Notes under the pieces: generated by a model
Database searches by the model: none
Seen by the model: only the letters and a program-made list of their open reading frames with translations
What the model was told of the DNA's origin: nothing
Assembly (NCBI GenBank): GCA_020026225.1
Contig: JAHHQU010000049.1
Span: 1-15,370, forward strand
Direction: 5' to 3'
DNA from: Phocaeicola sp.
GTDB lineage: Bacteria > Bacteroidota > Bacteroidia > Bacteroidales > Bacteroidaceae
DNA: 15,370 nucleotides
Position numbers and translations under genes: made by a program
In this document: one piece after another, positions 1-7,406 of the stretch
Numbering within the stretch: the first letter of the stretch is position 1
Layout of the letters: every line of letters starts with the position of its first letter

Positions 1-218
1 TTATTTTTGAAAACAGAATCCAGATATAAGGACAAACTTACAGCTGAATCCTGTTCCCATTTACACAAAATTTTGGACAGTGTCTTTTTATTGGAACTGA
101 TTCTACAAAAGAAAAGGTTATCGTTCCATTCCTTTATTTACCAACAGGTGTTGATAAACTTCCTATAGGATTTCTGGAAGACGATTCCTTCTTTGACAAG
201 AAACACTCCTCCAAATAA
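1..218 (+). other. Unresolved 3' end of an upstream + strand gene or gene remnant
   Basis: The first 218 bases lie in front of a strong terminator, so a + strand transcript probably ends here, but no single reading frame is convincing. Frame 1 is open from the edge to a TAG at 166-168. Frame 3 is open from 48 to a TAA at 216-218 that touches the terminator; its C-terminal residues (for example VIVPFLYLPTG and LPIGFLEDD) look more protein-like. Frame 3 has a stop at 45-47, so it cannot simply continue from the edge, and frame 2 has stops at 8-10 and near 108. A frameshifted or decayed gene end would explain this, as would a short frame-1 tail with a 3' UTR. I recognise no family. Confidence 0.25.
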
Positions 219-261
219 AAATCCCCATAAGCACGTTCACATACGTCTTATGGGGATTTTT
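217..261. terminator. Bidirectional rho-independent terminator
   Basis: Two perfectly complementary 15-base arms (217-231 and 247-261) flank a 15-base loop that itself contains a short ACGT/ACGT pairing. The A-run on the left and T-run on the right give U-tracts in both directions. It sits between the end of the left + strand transcript and the minus-strand transporter gene that ends at 283, so it can serve both converging transcripts. Confidence 0.9.
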
Positions 262-282
262 CGTTATCGCATCCAGCCCTTC

Positions 283-1977
283 TTAAGGAGCTTTCTTTTC
301 CTTCACATCACGATGAGCCTCTACTACATTCATTACATAATCACCCAGTTTCTCACATTCACCGATGATATCCATGTAATAGACACCCGACTGATAATCA
401 TACGCCTTATTGTTGATATCTACAATATTCTGACTCTTCAACTGTTTGCGGAAATTATTTATTTCGGCCTCAATATTATAACATTTATTGATATCAACAC
501 TCGCCGAATTATCTTCTATCAATTCAATCATCTGCATCAGAGCCTTATCAGCCAAAGCAAACATCTGATGAATATGTTCGTACTGCTCCTCCACAAACTC
601 CTTATTGTCACAGCGCTTATGATCGATGGTACGTCCCAAGTTATAACAACTGTCACCGATACTTTCTATTTCGGTGACTTCACGCAACATATCTTGGATT
701 TGCCATTTACTATCTGCACTCAAACGTCCTTCAGCCACTTTCCCTAAGTATTCAGCGATTTCAATTTCCATATTATCACTGATATTCTCATATTTTTCGA
801 TACGACTGAACAACTTATTGAAGTCATCATCCTTCTCCGTATGAAGCAAATCACGCACCATGTTAAACATCCGATGAATTCGCTTTGCAAAAAGATTGAT
901 TTCCTTACGTGCCTGCAAAATAGACAGCTCTGCCGTAGACAACATTCCACTTGAAATGAACTGCAATCGGCATTCTTCTTCTTGTTCCTTCAACGGAATA
1001 ATCTTGCAGACAATCTTCTCTATCACCTTCACAAACCAAATAAGGATCAACACATTACAGATATTAAAAGCCGTATGGAAAGCTGAAAGTTGATAAGTGA
1101 TGGCAACTTCTTCCGGCACATTCGGGAAAATCAGATTGACCAGCGAACTGATCATATCGATGAAAGGATGGAAAATACAGAGAACCCAAATCACCCCAAA
1201 TATATTAAAGATAAAATGAGCCAAGGCTGCACGCCGAGCCTGGGCATTTGCAGTAAGAGCTGCAATGTTGGAAGTGACCGTCGTACCGATATTTTCACCC
1301 ATTACCAAGGCAATACCCATATAGAGATCAAGCACTCCGCTAGAACATAAAATAAGCGTAATTGCCATAACCGCAGCCGATGACTGAGCACACATGGTAA
1401 TCACGCTTCCAACCAGCAAGAACAATAAAATAGAAAGGAATCCCCACTCCTTACAATAGGTGATGAAACCTATGATAGTAGCATTATGTTCCAAGTCCAT
1501 ACTCAAAGCATTCTCTCTTAAAGTAGTCAAACCAAGAAACATGAAAGCAAATCCGAAGACGAACTCTCCAAGCGACTTCTTATTATTCTTCTTCGAGAAA
1601 ATCAGCGGGATAGCCAATGCAAAAATAGGGAAAATCAAATTATTCATGTCTATCTGAAACCCAAATACAGACATGATCCAGGCAGTTACCGTAGTACCGA
1701 TATTAGCACCCATAATTACCGAAATAGCTTGTGCCAAGGTCAACAAACCCGCATTTACAAAACTAACGGTCATCACGGTTGTCGCAGTAGAAGATTGTAC
1801 AGAGGCGGTAACAAAAGTACCAGTCAAAAGCCCTGTAACTCGATTGGTAGTCATGGCTCCTAAAAAATGTCGCAATTGGACACCGGCCAGTTTCTGCAGA
1901 GCCTCACTCATGGTTTTCATACCATACATCAAAAGAGCTAACGACCCTAGCAATTTCAAGATTACAAAAATAGACAT
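283..1977 (-). CDS. Na+/phosphate symporter family protein with C-terminal PhoU-like domain (paralogue 1)
   Basis: This is an inner-membrane transporter of the Na/Pi-cotransporter (NptA/NaPi-II-like) family, expected to import phosphate with sodium. The 564-residue protein starts with a membrane segment followed by MYGMKTMSE. It then shows the family's inverted repeat: QSSTATT near residue 61 with GANIGTTVTA at 90-99, and QSSAAVMAI from 198 with GENIGTTVT at 227-235. After about residue 330 the sequence becomes soluble and helical. The ~340-560 region resembles PhoU (for example RIEKYENISD, TEIESIGDSCYNL and GECEKLGDYV), the usual cytoplasmic tail in this bacterial subgroup. The ATG at 1977 aligns with the start of the neighbouring paralogue and both are 564 residues. 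It lies 85 bases downstream of that paralogue on the same strand, with a hairpin between. Substrate is inferred from family; some members may carry other anions. Confidence 0.9.
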   Translation of the reverse strand: MSIFVILKLLGSLALLMYGMKTMSEALQKLAGVQLRHFLGAMTTNRVTGLLTGTFVTASVQSSTATTVMTVSFVNAGLLTLAQAISVIMGANIGTTVTAWIMSVFGFQIDMNNLIFPIFALAIPLIFSKKNNKKSLGEFVFGFAFMFLGLTTLRENALSMDLEHNATIIGFITYCKEWGFLSILLFLLVGSVITMCAQSSAAVMAITLILCSSGVLDLYMGIALVMGENIGTTVTSNIAALTANAQARRAALAHFIFNIFGVIWVLCIFHPFIDMISSLVNLIFPNVPEEVAITYQLSAFHTAFNICNVLILIWFVKVIEKIVCKIIPLKEQEEECRLQFISSGMLSTAELSILQARKEINLFAKRIHRMFNMVRDLLHTEKDDDFNKLFSRIEKYENISDNMEIEIAEYLGKVAEGRLSADSKWQIQDMLREVTEIESIGDSCYNLGRTIDHKRCDNKEFVEEQYEHIHQMFALADKALMQMIELIEDNSASVDINKCYNIEAEINNFRKQLKSQNIVDINNKAYDYQSGVYYMDIIGECEKLGDYVMNVVEAHRDVKEKKAP

Positions 1978-1998
1978 TAGTGTATATTTGATTAAAAT

Positions 1999-2034
1999 CC
2001 TTCCACAAGTATGTTAGATACATACTGTGGAAGG
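1999..2034 (-). terminator. Hairpin between the tandem transporter genes (terminator, attenuator or processing element)
   Basis: Arms 1999-2014 and 2020-2034 pair over about 15 bases with one bulged base and a 5-base loop. On the minus strand the stem is followed by ATTTT, a short U-tract. It begins 28 bases after the stop of the upstream paralogue (2063) and ends about 22 bases before the start codon of the downstream one (1977). As a terminator for the upstream gene it would leave almost no room for a separate promoter for the downstream gene. Partial termination or mRNA stabilisation is therefore also plausible. Confidence 0.55.
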
Positions 2035-2062
2035 AATATTTATAGTTTGCTTCAAGAAGTTA

Positions 2063-3757
2063 TTATATTGTTTTCCTCTCTCTTATATTTCTACCGGCCT
2101 CAACCACATTCACCACATAATCACCGAGTTTTTCACATTCTACAATGATATCCATATAATGAACACCCATCTGATAATCATAGTCATTGTTGTCGATGTC
2201 TATGATATTCTGATTCTTCAACTGAGTACGATAATTGTTGATTTCATTTTCCAGATTAAAGGTCTTGTTCACATCTACAGTTTGAGAATCATCTTCTACG
2301 ATATCAACCATGTGTGTCAAAGCCTGGTTCACCAAATCAAACATGATGTGGATATGCTCGTATTGTTTCTCTGTAAAATCGTTTGCATTCTTGTACTTAC
2401 GATTAATGCATCGAGCCAAATTATAACAGCTGTCACCGATACTTTCTATTTCGGTAATTTCTCTCAACATCGTTCTGATCTTCAATTTACCGTCAGCACT
2501 TAAACGTCCGTTTGAGACATTATTCAAATAGTTTGCAATTTCTATTTCCATACTATCGCTGATGTTCTCGTATTTCTCGATTCGGCTGAACAGTTTGCTA
2601 AAATCATTTTCGTTTTCAGTATGCAACAAATCACGAACCATATTAAACATACGTTGGATTCGTTCTGCAAACAAATTGATTTCTTTACGTGCCTGAAGAA
2701 TAGAAAGCTCAGATGTAGAAAGCATACCACCGGTAATAAAGCGAAGACGATATTCTTCTTCCTGCTCTTTTTGAGGGATAATCTTACATACAATCTTTTC
2801 AATGGCCTTGACAAACCAAATCAAGATAAGAACATTACAGATATTGAAACAAGTATGGAAAGCTGAAAGCTTGAAAGAAACAGCGACGCCCGCTTCTGTG
2901 ACATTCATCACATCGGATACAATCCAATTCACTACATCCAAAAAAGGACGGAATACAACCAATACCCATATAACGCCGAATACGTTGAAGACCAAATGGG
3001 CAAGAGCCGCTCTACGCGCTGGTGTATTTGCAGTCAAAGCAGCTAAATTAGCAGTAATAGTCGTACCGATATTTTCTCCTAATACCAAAGCGGCACCTAA
3101 TTCAAAGCTAATCCAACCGTTGGCACACATGATCAAGGTAATGGCCATTGTGGCAGCAGAAGCCTGCACAATCATAGTAAGAACCGTACCGATAAAGACA
3201 AAGAGCAGTACAGACAAGAAGCCCATATCCGTATAATTCTGAACGAATGCTAGCATATCCGGGTTATGGCTCAAATCAGGAGCATTGACTTTCAGCAAAT
3301 TAAGGCCCATGAAAAGGAAGGCAAAACCAAACATGAATTCACCGACAGACTTACGGGAGCTCTTTTGGGAGAATAACAAAGGAATACCAAAAGCCAATAA
3401 CGGCAAAGCAAAAGCGGAAATATCCACCTTAAAGCCTAAAGCAGATATAATCCATGCCGTCACTGTGGTTCCGATGTTGGCACCCATAATCACCCCAATT
3501 GATTGAGACAGTTCCAACAAGCCGGCATTTACAAAACTTACCACCATCACAGTAGTTGCAGAAGAGGACTGAATCAACGCTGTAATCAGCACTCCTGTAA
3601 GCACCCCAGTGACCCGATTCGTGGTCATGGCTGTTAAAATACTTCGAAGACGGTCACCCGCAAACTTCTGTAACCCCTCACTCATGATTTTCATTCCGTA
3701 GAGGAAAAGTGCTAAAGAGCCCAGCAACTTTAAAAAATCATAAAAAGAATATTCCAT
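2063..3757 (-). CDS. Na+/phosphate symporter family protein with C-terminal PhoU-like domain (paralogue 2)
   Basis: This second 564-residue member of the same family is clearly homologous to its neighbour along its whole length. The first repeat carries QSSSATT (from residue 63) and GANIGTTVTA (92-101). In the second repeat the motif reads QASAATMAI (from 198) instead of QSSAA, followed by GENIGTTIT (from 228). The C-terminal PhoU-like region (~340-560) has RIEKYENISD, TEIESIGDSCYNL and VECEKLGDYVVN. Conservation between the two copies is strongest from the last membrane helix into the PhoU-like domain, with many synonymous differences at the DNA level, so the duplication is not recent. The ATG at 3757 gives a natural N-terminus before the first membrane segment. 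The gene is transcribed away from the nucleoside-kinase gene at 3843, sharing an 85-base intergenic region. Sodium/phosphate specificity is inferred from family. Confidence 0.9.
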   Translation of the reverse strand: MEYSFYDFLKLLGSLALFLYGMKIMSEGLQKFAGDRLRSILTAMTTNRVTGVLTGVLITALIQSSSATTVMVVSFVNAGLLELSQSIGVIMGANIGTTVTAWIISALGFKVDISAFALPLLAFGIPLLFSQKSSRKSVGEFMFGFAFLFMGLNLLKVNAPDLSHNPDMLAFVQNYTDMGFLSVLLFVFIGTVLTMIVQASAATMAITLIMCANGWISFELGAALVLGENIGTTITANLAALTANTPARRAALAHLVFNVFGVIWVLVVFRPFLDVVNWIVSDVMNVTEAGVAVSFKLSAFHTCFNICNVLILIWFVKAIEKIVCKIIPQKEQEEEYRLRFITGGMLSTSELSILQARKEINLFAERIQRMFNMVRDLLHTENENDFSKLFSRIEKYENISDSMEIEIANYLNNVSNGRLSADGKLKIRTMLREITEIESIGDSCYNLARCINRKYKNANDFTEKQYEHIHIMFDLVNQALTHMVDIVEDDSQTVDVNKTFNLENEINNYRTQLKNQNIIDIDNNDYDYQMGVHYMDIIVECEKLGDYVVNVVEAGRNIRERKTI

Positions 3758-3842
3758 TTGTTATTATTTAGGCTGGAGATATGGCAAATCATTTTTTATT
3801 GTTATATTGCCGAATCACCTAGTTAGTAATACAAAAACGATT

Positions 3843-5507
3843 ATGTTACAAATATATTGTAAAAATAATAAAGAAACAAGAGAATTTCCAGAAGGGAGTT
3901 CGCTTTTAGAGATTTATAGAGGCCTTAATCTTGAAATGCCATACGGTCCGGTTAGTGCTAAAGTCAATAACAAAGTAGAGAATCTGGGCTTTCGAGTTTA
4001 TTATAACAAAGATGTAGAGTTCCTCGACATAACCTGTTCATCGGGCATGCGCACCTATGTACGCTCACTCAGTTTCATCCTTGTGAAAGCCGTACACGAC
4101 TTGTACCCACATGGACGCATCTCCTTGGAGCACCCTGTATCGAAAGGATATTTCTGTCAATTACACATCGACCGCGGAATTGGTCTGGACGATGTAATGC
4201 GCATCAAAAAACGGATGCAGGAAATTGTAGAAGAAAATATTCCATTCGTCCGTCATGAGTGTCACACAGAAGATGTAATCCGTCTGTTTGAAGAAAGAAA
4301 CATGCCCGACAAGGTAAAACTCTTGGAAACATCGGGACAACTGTACTCCTACTATTATCAATTAGACGACTGCATTGACAGTTATTATGGGAGTCTGGTT
4401 CCCAGTACAGGCTACATCCATAACTTTGACATCGTAAAATACTACGATGGGATTCTTCTCCGCATTCCCAATAAAGACAATCCAGAGCAACTGGCAGAAG
4501 TCATCAAGCAAGAAAAGATGCTGGAAGTTTTCAAGGAATACCACAACTGGAACGAAATCTTAGGAATCAGTACGGTAGGAGATTTGAATCTGGCCTGTCA
4601 AAAAGGACATGCTACAGATATCATCAATGTCTCCGAAGCACTGCAAGAAAGAAAGATTGTCAAAATCGCGGACGAAATAGCCAGCCGCCAAACAGGAAGC
4701 CAACGCATCAAACTGGTTCTGATATCCGGGCCTTCATCTTCCGGAAAGACAACATTCAGCAAACGACTCAGCATCCAGCTTATGACCAACGGACTGCGCC
4801 CCTATCCCATTTCTCTGGATGATTATTTCGTAGACCGTGAAAAAACACCGCTCGACGCAAACGGCCAACATAATTTCGAATCCTTCTTCGCCCTTGACCT
4901 CCCATTTTTTGAAGCACAGCTCAAAGCATTGCTGACAGGAGAAGAAGTGGAACTTCCCCGCTTCAATTTCATGATAGGGAAGCGAGAGAAATCGGGAAAG
5001 AAGCTTCGGATAGAAGACAATATGATTCTTATCTTAGAAGGCATTCATGCCCTAAATCCCGATCTGACTCCACATATTCCGACAGAGAACAAGTTCAAGA
5101 TTTATGTATCTGCACTGACCACAATTCAATTGGATGACCATAACTACATTCCAACCACCGACAACCGCCTGCTTCGCCGTATCATTCGAGACTGCAAATA
5201 CAGGAACCATTCGGCGGCAGCTACCATTTCCCGTTGGCCAAGTGTACGCGCAGGAGAAGACAAATGGATATTCCCTTATCAAGAAAATGCAGATGCCATG
5301 TTCAACTCTGCCTTACTGTTTGAACTTGCTGTATTGAAAGAACACCTGGAACCGATTCTACGAAAAGTTCCAAACAATACCCCAGAATATTCAGAGGCCT
5401 ACCGTCTACTCCATTTTCTCGGACACTTTACTCCTATCAATGACGCAGAATTACCCCCGACCTCTCTATTGAGAGAATTCTTGGGAGGAAGCAGCTTCAA
5501 ATATTAA
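3843..5507 (+). CDS. Uridine kinase-like nucleoside kinase with N-terminal TGS and ThrRS-like domains
   Basis: This is a cytoplasmic P-loop kinase of the uridine kinase/phosphoribulokinase group, expected to phosphorylate a nucleoside with ATP or GTP. From the ATG at 3843 it has 554 residues. A TGS domain occupies about 1-60. A region like the second additional domain of threonyl-tRNA synthetase spans about 65-190 (GYFCQLHIDRGIGLDDVMRI, then IPFVRHECHTEDVIRLF). The kinase starts near 288, with Walker A GPSSSGKTT at 296-304, SLDDYFVDR at 324-332 and LILEGIHAL at 396-404. The ThrRS editing-site metal ligands are missing: the HxxxH site reads RSLSFIL, and the later C/H site reads YYGSLVPSTG. That rules out a synthetase and argues against tRNA editing. 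A TTG start at 3807 would add 12 residues but is less likely because homology begins at the ATG. It stands alone, divergent from the transporter genes and closed by the terminator at 5522. The preferred nucleoside is unknown. Confidence 0.88.
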   Translation: MLQIYCKNNKETREFPEGSSLLEIYRGLNLEMPYGPVSAKVNNKVENLGFRVYYNKDVEFLDITCSSGMRTYVRSLSFILVKAVHDLYPHGRISLEHPVSKGYFCQLHIDRGIGLDDVMRIKKRMQEIVEENIPFVRHECHTEDVIRLFEERNMPDKVKLLETSGQLYSYYYQLDDCIDSYYGSLVPSTGYIHNFDIVKYYDGILLRIPNKDNPEQLAEVIKQEKMLEVFKEYHNWNEILGISTVGDLNLACQKGHATDIINVSEALQERKIVKIADEIASRQTGSQRIKLVLISGPSSSGKTTFSKRLSIQLMTNGLRPYPISLDDYFVDREKTPLDANGQHNFESFFALDLPFFEAQLKALLTGEEVELPRFNFMIGKREKSGKKLRIEDNMILILEGIHALNPDLTPHIPTENKFKIYVSALTTIQLDDHNYIPTTDNRLLRRIIRDCKYRNHSAAATISRWPSVRAGEDKWIFPYQENADAMFNSALLFELAVLKEHLEPILRKVPNNTPEYSEAYRLLHFLGHFTPINDAELPPTSLLREFLGGSSFKY

Positions 5508-5521
5508 AAGTATTTCTCCAA

Positions 5522-5564
5522 AATAAAAAGGGTACGCATCTTTTAGATACGTACCCTTTTTATT
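5522..5564. terminator. Bidirectional rho-independent terminator
   Basis: A 19-base stem with one mismatch (arms 5522-5540 and 5546-5564) surrounds a 5-base loop. GGGTACG pairs with CGTACCC, flanked by A-rich and T-rich outer parts that give U-tracts on both strands. It lies 14 bases after the kinase stop and 14 bases after the stop of the converging permease gene, so it serves both. Confidence 0.9.
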
Positions 5565-5578
5565 CGTGGTTCACCTTA

Positions 5579-6862
5579 TCAAATCAGGTATTTCAGTACA
5601 AACAGGAAGCAAAGAATGAATATGGAAGGAGTCAACTTATGAAATTTTCCACACAACATATTAATCAGGACATAACTAATCAGTCCCAACAAGACTCCGT
5701 CTGAAATACTATACGCTAACGGCATCACTATAATGCACACAAACGCAGGAATCGCATCGGAATAGTTGTTCAAATCCACATCACGGATAGGAGTCATCAT
5801 CATCAAACCTACCAGAATCAATACGGGAGCTGTCGCTGCCGAGGGAATTGACAAAAATAAAGGAGCAAAGAAAAGGGACAGCAAGAAGCTCATCGCCGTA
5901 GTAAAGGAAGTCAATCCCGAGCGACCACCTTCACCAACTCCAGAAGCACTTTCTACAAAAGTCGTAACCGTACTGGTTCCCAACATCGCACCTGCTGTCG
6001 TTCCGATAGCATCAGCCATAAAAGCCTTTTTAGCATTAGGTATTTTTCCATCCTTCAACATCCCCGATTTTGTAGATACACCGACCAAGGTACCGATAGT
6101 ATCAAACATATCAACGAAGAGCAAAGTCAGCACCGCTATAAACATATCTCCCGAAAGGACATTCGTAAAATCGAACTTCAAAAAAATTGGAGCGATAGAC
6201 GGAGGAGTACTGATTATACCGTGAAAGGTAGTCACTCCCATAGGAATACCCACCAATGTAGTAACGATGATACCTATAAGCAGGGCCCCCTTCACTTTTT
6301 TGATTAACAGAACAGCGGTAAGCACGACTCCTATACAAGCCAGCAAAGCACTTCCCCCTGTTATATCACCCAAGCTGACCAATGTGGCATCACTGTTGAC
6401 TATAATACCAGCACTTTGCAATCCGATGAAAGCAATGAAAAGGCCGATACCCACACTGATAGCATTCTTCAAGATCAATGGAATCGAATTCACGATGGCT
6501 TCTCGCAAGTTCGTCAATGTCAAAAAGATAAAGATCAAGCCTTCTATCAATACGGCAGTAAGAGCGAACTGCCATGTATACCCCATCTTCAAACAAATAG
6601 TATAAGCGAAAAAGGCATTCAACCCCATACCTGGAGCCAAAGCAAAAGGAAGTTTCGCCAAAAAGGCCATTATACAAGTAGCCAGAACCGAAGCGATGAT
6701 AGTCGATGTAAAAACGGCATCTTTATTCATCCCCGTATCACTCAAGATATTAGGGTTGACAGCCAAGATATAAGCCATCGTCAAAAAAGTTGTTACTCCT
6801 GCGAGAATCTCAGTCTTTACGGTCGTAATCTGAGGATTAAATCCAAATAATTTTGTGAGCAT
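5579..6862 (-). CDS. NCS2/AzgA-type purine-base permease
   Basis: This is a multi-pass inner-membrane transporter of the nucleobase-cation symporter 2 superfamily, AzgA/PbuG branch. It probably takes up hypoxanthine, guanine or adenine with protons. At 427 residues it has the usual length. The N-terminus has ILAGVTTFLTMAYILAVNP (19-37), followed by LAPGMGLNAFFAYT (75-88), FVDMFDTIGTLVGV (249-262) and the diagnostic ESASGVGEGGRSGLTS (304-319), which separates this branch from UraA/UapA-type carriers. Hydrophobic segments run throughout, ending with a helix and a short tail. The ATG at 6862 directly precedes the conserved LFGFNPQ start. It is a single-gene unit: a long spacer lies upstream and a shared terminator downstream. 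The exact purine cannot be read from sequence. Confidence 0.9.
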   Translation of the reverse strand: MLTKLFGFNPQITTVKTEILAGVTTFLTMAYILAVNPNILSDTGMNKDAVFTSTIIASVLATCIMAFLAKLPFALAPGMGLNAFFAYTICLKMGYTWQFALTAVLIEGLIFIFLTLTNLREAIVNSIPLILKNAISVGIGLFIAFIGLQSAGIIVNSDATLVSLGDITGGSALLACIGVVLTAVLLIKKVKGALLIGIIVTTLVGIPMGVTTFHGIISTPPSIAPIFLKFDFTNVLSGDMFIAVLTLLFVDMFDTIGTLVGVSTKSGMLKDGKIPNAKKAFMADAIGTTAGAMLGTSTVTTFVESASGVGEGGRSGLTSFTTAMSFLLSLFFAPLFLSIPSAATAPVLILVGLMMMTPIRDVDLNNYSDAIPAFVCIIVMPLAYSISDGVLLGLISYVLINMLCGKFHKLTPSIFILCFLFVLKYLI

Positions 6863-6897
6863 TGAATGTTATGTGTTTGATTAATTATGCAAAGTTG

Positions 6898-6905
6898 CAA
6901 AATTA
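6898..6905 (-). promoter_or_regulatory. Possible -7 element for the purine permease gene
   Basis: On the minus strand this reads TAATTTTG, matching the Bacteroidetes -7 consensus TAnnTTTG, 35 bases before the permease start codon. A second, poorer copy (CAACTTTG, 6890-6897) follows immediately. I see no good -33 TTTG at the expected distance, so the assignment is weak. No purine riboswitch core was recognised in this leader. Confidence 0.3.
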
Positions 6906-7063
6906 GGCATTTCCCTTATTTTTATGGAATGTTTAAATGTTAAAAGGAAAAAAGAATCCTATCCTAACGAACCGTTTTGTCTCTTTTTCCAGCAGATTCT
7001 ATCGGAATCCAATAAAACGAGGCACAAAATCTCTTCATAAAAAGGGAGCAAGCCCTATTTCTA

Positions 7064-7195
7064 TCAGACAGCATCCCCCTCCGAAAAGCCTTCCTTCAGA
7101 GTCACCTTCATTTGCTTGCTGTTATCAAAAAACATTACAGATATTGCAATTCCGTCTCGCACGGCAGAGTGTAAATCCAAAAGGCAAAAAGCCAT
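7064..7195 (-). CDS. Possible 43-residue small protein or gene remnant
   Basis: From an ATG at 7195 to a TGA at 7064-7066 this minus-strand ORF encodes 43 residues, including VRDGIAISVMFFDNSKQ and MKVTLKEGFSEGDAV, with a balanced, charged composition. Just after the stop the transcript would contain a short GGG/CCC stem followed by TTTTT (about 7041-7057), a weak terminator-like element. Upstream in the same frame, beyond two stop codons, lies another open stretch (7211-7354) ending in GGQVLVEVKRKDEMLKGDV. It has no ATG except nine codons from its end. This may be a small gene, the remains of a decayed gene, or chance. I recognise no family. Confidence 0.22.
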   Translation of the reverse strand: MAFCLLDLHSAVRDGIAISVMFFDNSKQMKVTLKEGFSEGDAV

Positions 7196-7301
7196 TAACT
7201 ACCTAATTTACAAAGGAATGACATCCCCTTTCAGCATTTCATCTTTTCTTTTTACCTCTACCAAGACCTGTCCGCCATTGAAATTAATGACAATAAGCCG
7301 A

Positions 7302-7329
7302 TTGATTAAAAAAGAAATATGTAACTTTG
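7302..7329 (+). promoter_or_regulatory. Possible promoter of the rpoN operon
   Basis: TAACTTTG at 7322-7329 fits the Bacteroidetes -7 consensus TAnnTTTG. A TTG at 7302-7304 lies 17 bases upstream, slightly closer than the usual 19-21. Transcription from here would give a leader of about 70 bases. That leader can fold imperfectly (about 7339-7383), ending in TTTTT, before the rpoN ATG at 7407. Confidence 0.42.
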
Positions 7330-7406
7330 ACCAAGAATAAAGGGAAAGGACTATTCATTCAGAAAAGGTCTCCTCCCCTTTTTACAGACTATAACAGATT
7401 TTACTT

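Larger units (their letters stand above)
6863..7406. other. 544-base spacer between the permease gene and rpoN
   Basis: This is the longest stretch here without a recognised gene. It holds a possible permease promoter on the left and a possible rpoN promoter and leader hairpin on the right. Between them is a minus-strand stretch (7064-7354) that reads like protein but is broken by stops at 7208-7210 and 7199-7201. The + strand frames across the middle are rich in Pro, Ser and His, the usual look of the antisense of coding DNA. A small inverted repeat (GATTC, 5 bases, GATTC complement) sits near 6995-7010. No tRNA, riboswitch or mobile-element end was recognised. Confidence 0.6.

Noticed and set aside
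1983..1990. TATATTTG as a + strand promoter
   Set aside because: It matches TAnnTTTG but points into the antisense of the transporter with no gene ahead, and no -33 element was found.
2802..3236. 144-codon + strand ORF opposite the second transporter
   Set aside because: It is a low-complexity Thr/Ala/Lys-rich shadow of the transporter's membrane region.
295..3740. Recent duplication or gene conversion between the transporter paralogues
   Set aside because: Protein identity is high in the PhoU-proximal part, but synonymous sites differ widely. Short identical DNA blocks such as the one near 651-675 and 2431-2455 fit selection on protein.
3807..3842. Longer N-terminus for the nucleoside kinase from a TTG codon
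   Set aside because: The 12 added residues precede the TGS domain and start from a rare codon; the ATG at 3843 fits the domain start.
6416..6850. 144-codon + strand ORF opposite the purine permease gene
   Set aside because: Its composition is typical of antisense shadow, and the permease on the other strand has unmistakable family motifs.
7131..7146. 16-base exact match between the rpoN-side spacer and 2831-2846, with 14 bases also at 1052-1065
   Set aside because: The two transporter copies share it by homology (it encodes NICNV). The spacer copy reads in another frame with no flanking similarity, so an AT-rich coincidence is likeliest.
6863..7406. Purine riboswitch upstream of the permease
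   Set aside because: No conserved purine-riboswitch core or three-way junction was recognisable on the minus strand.
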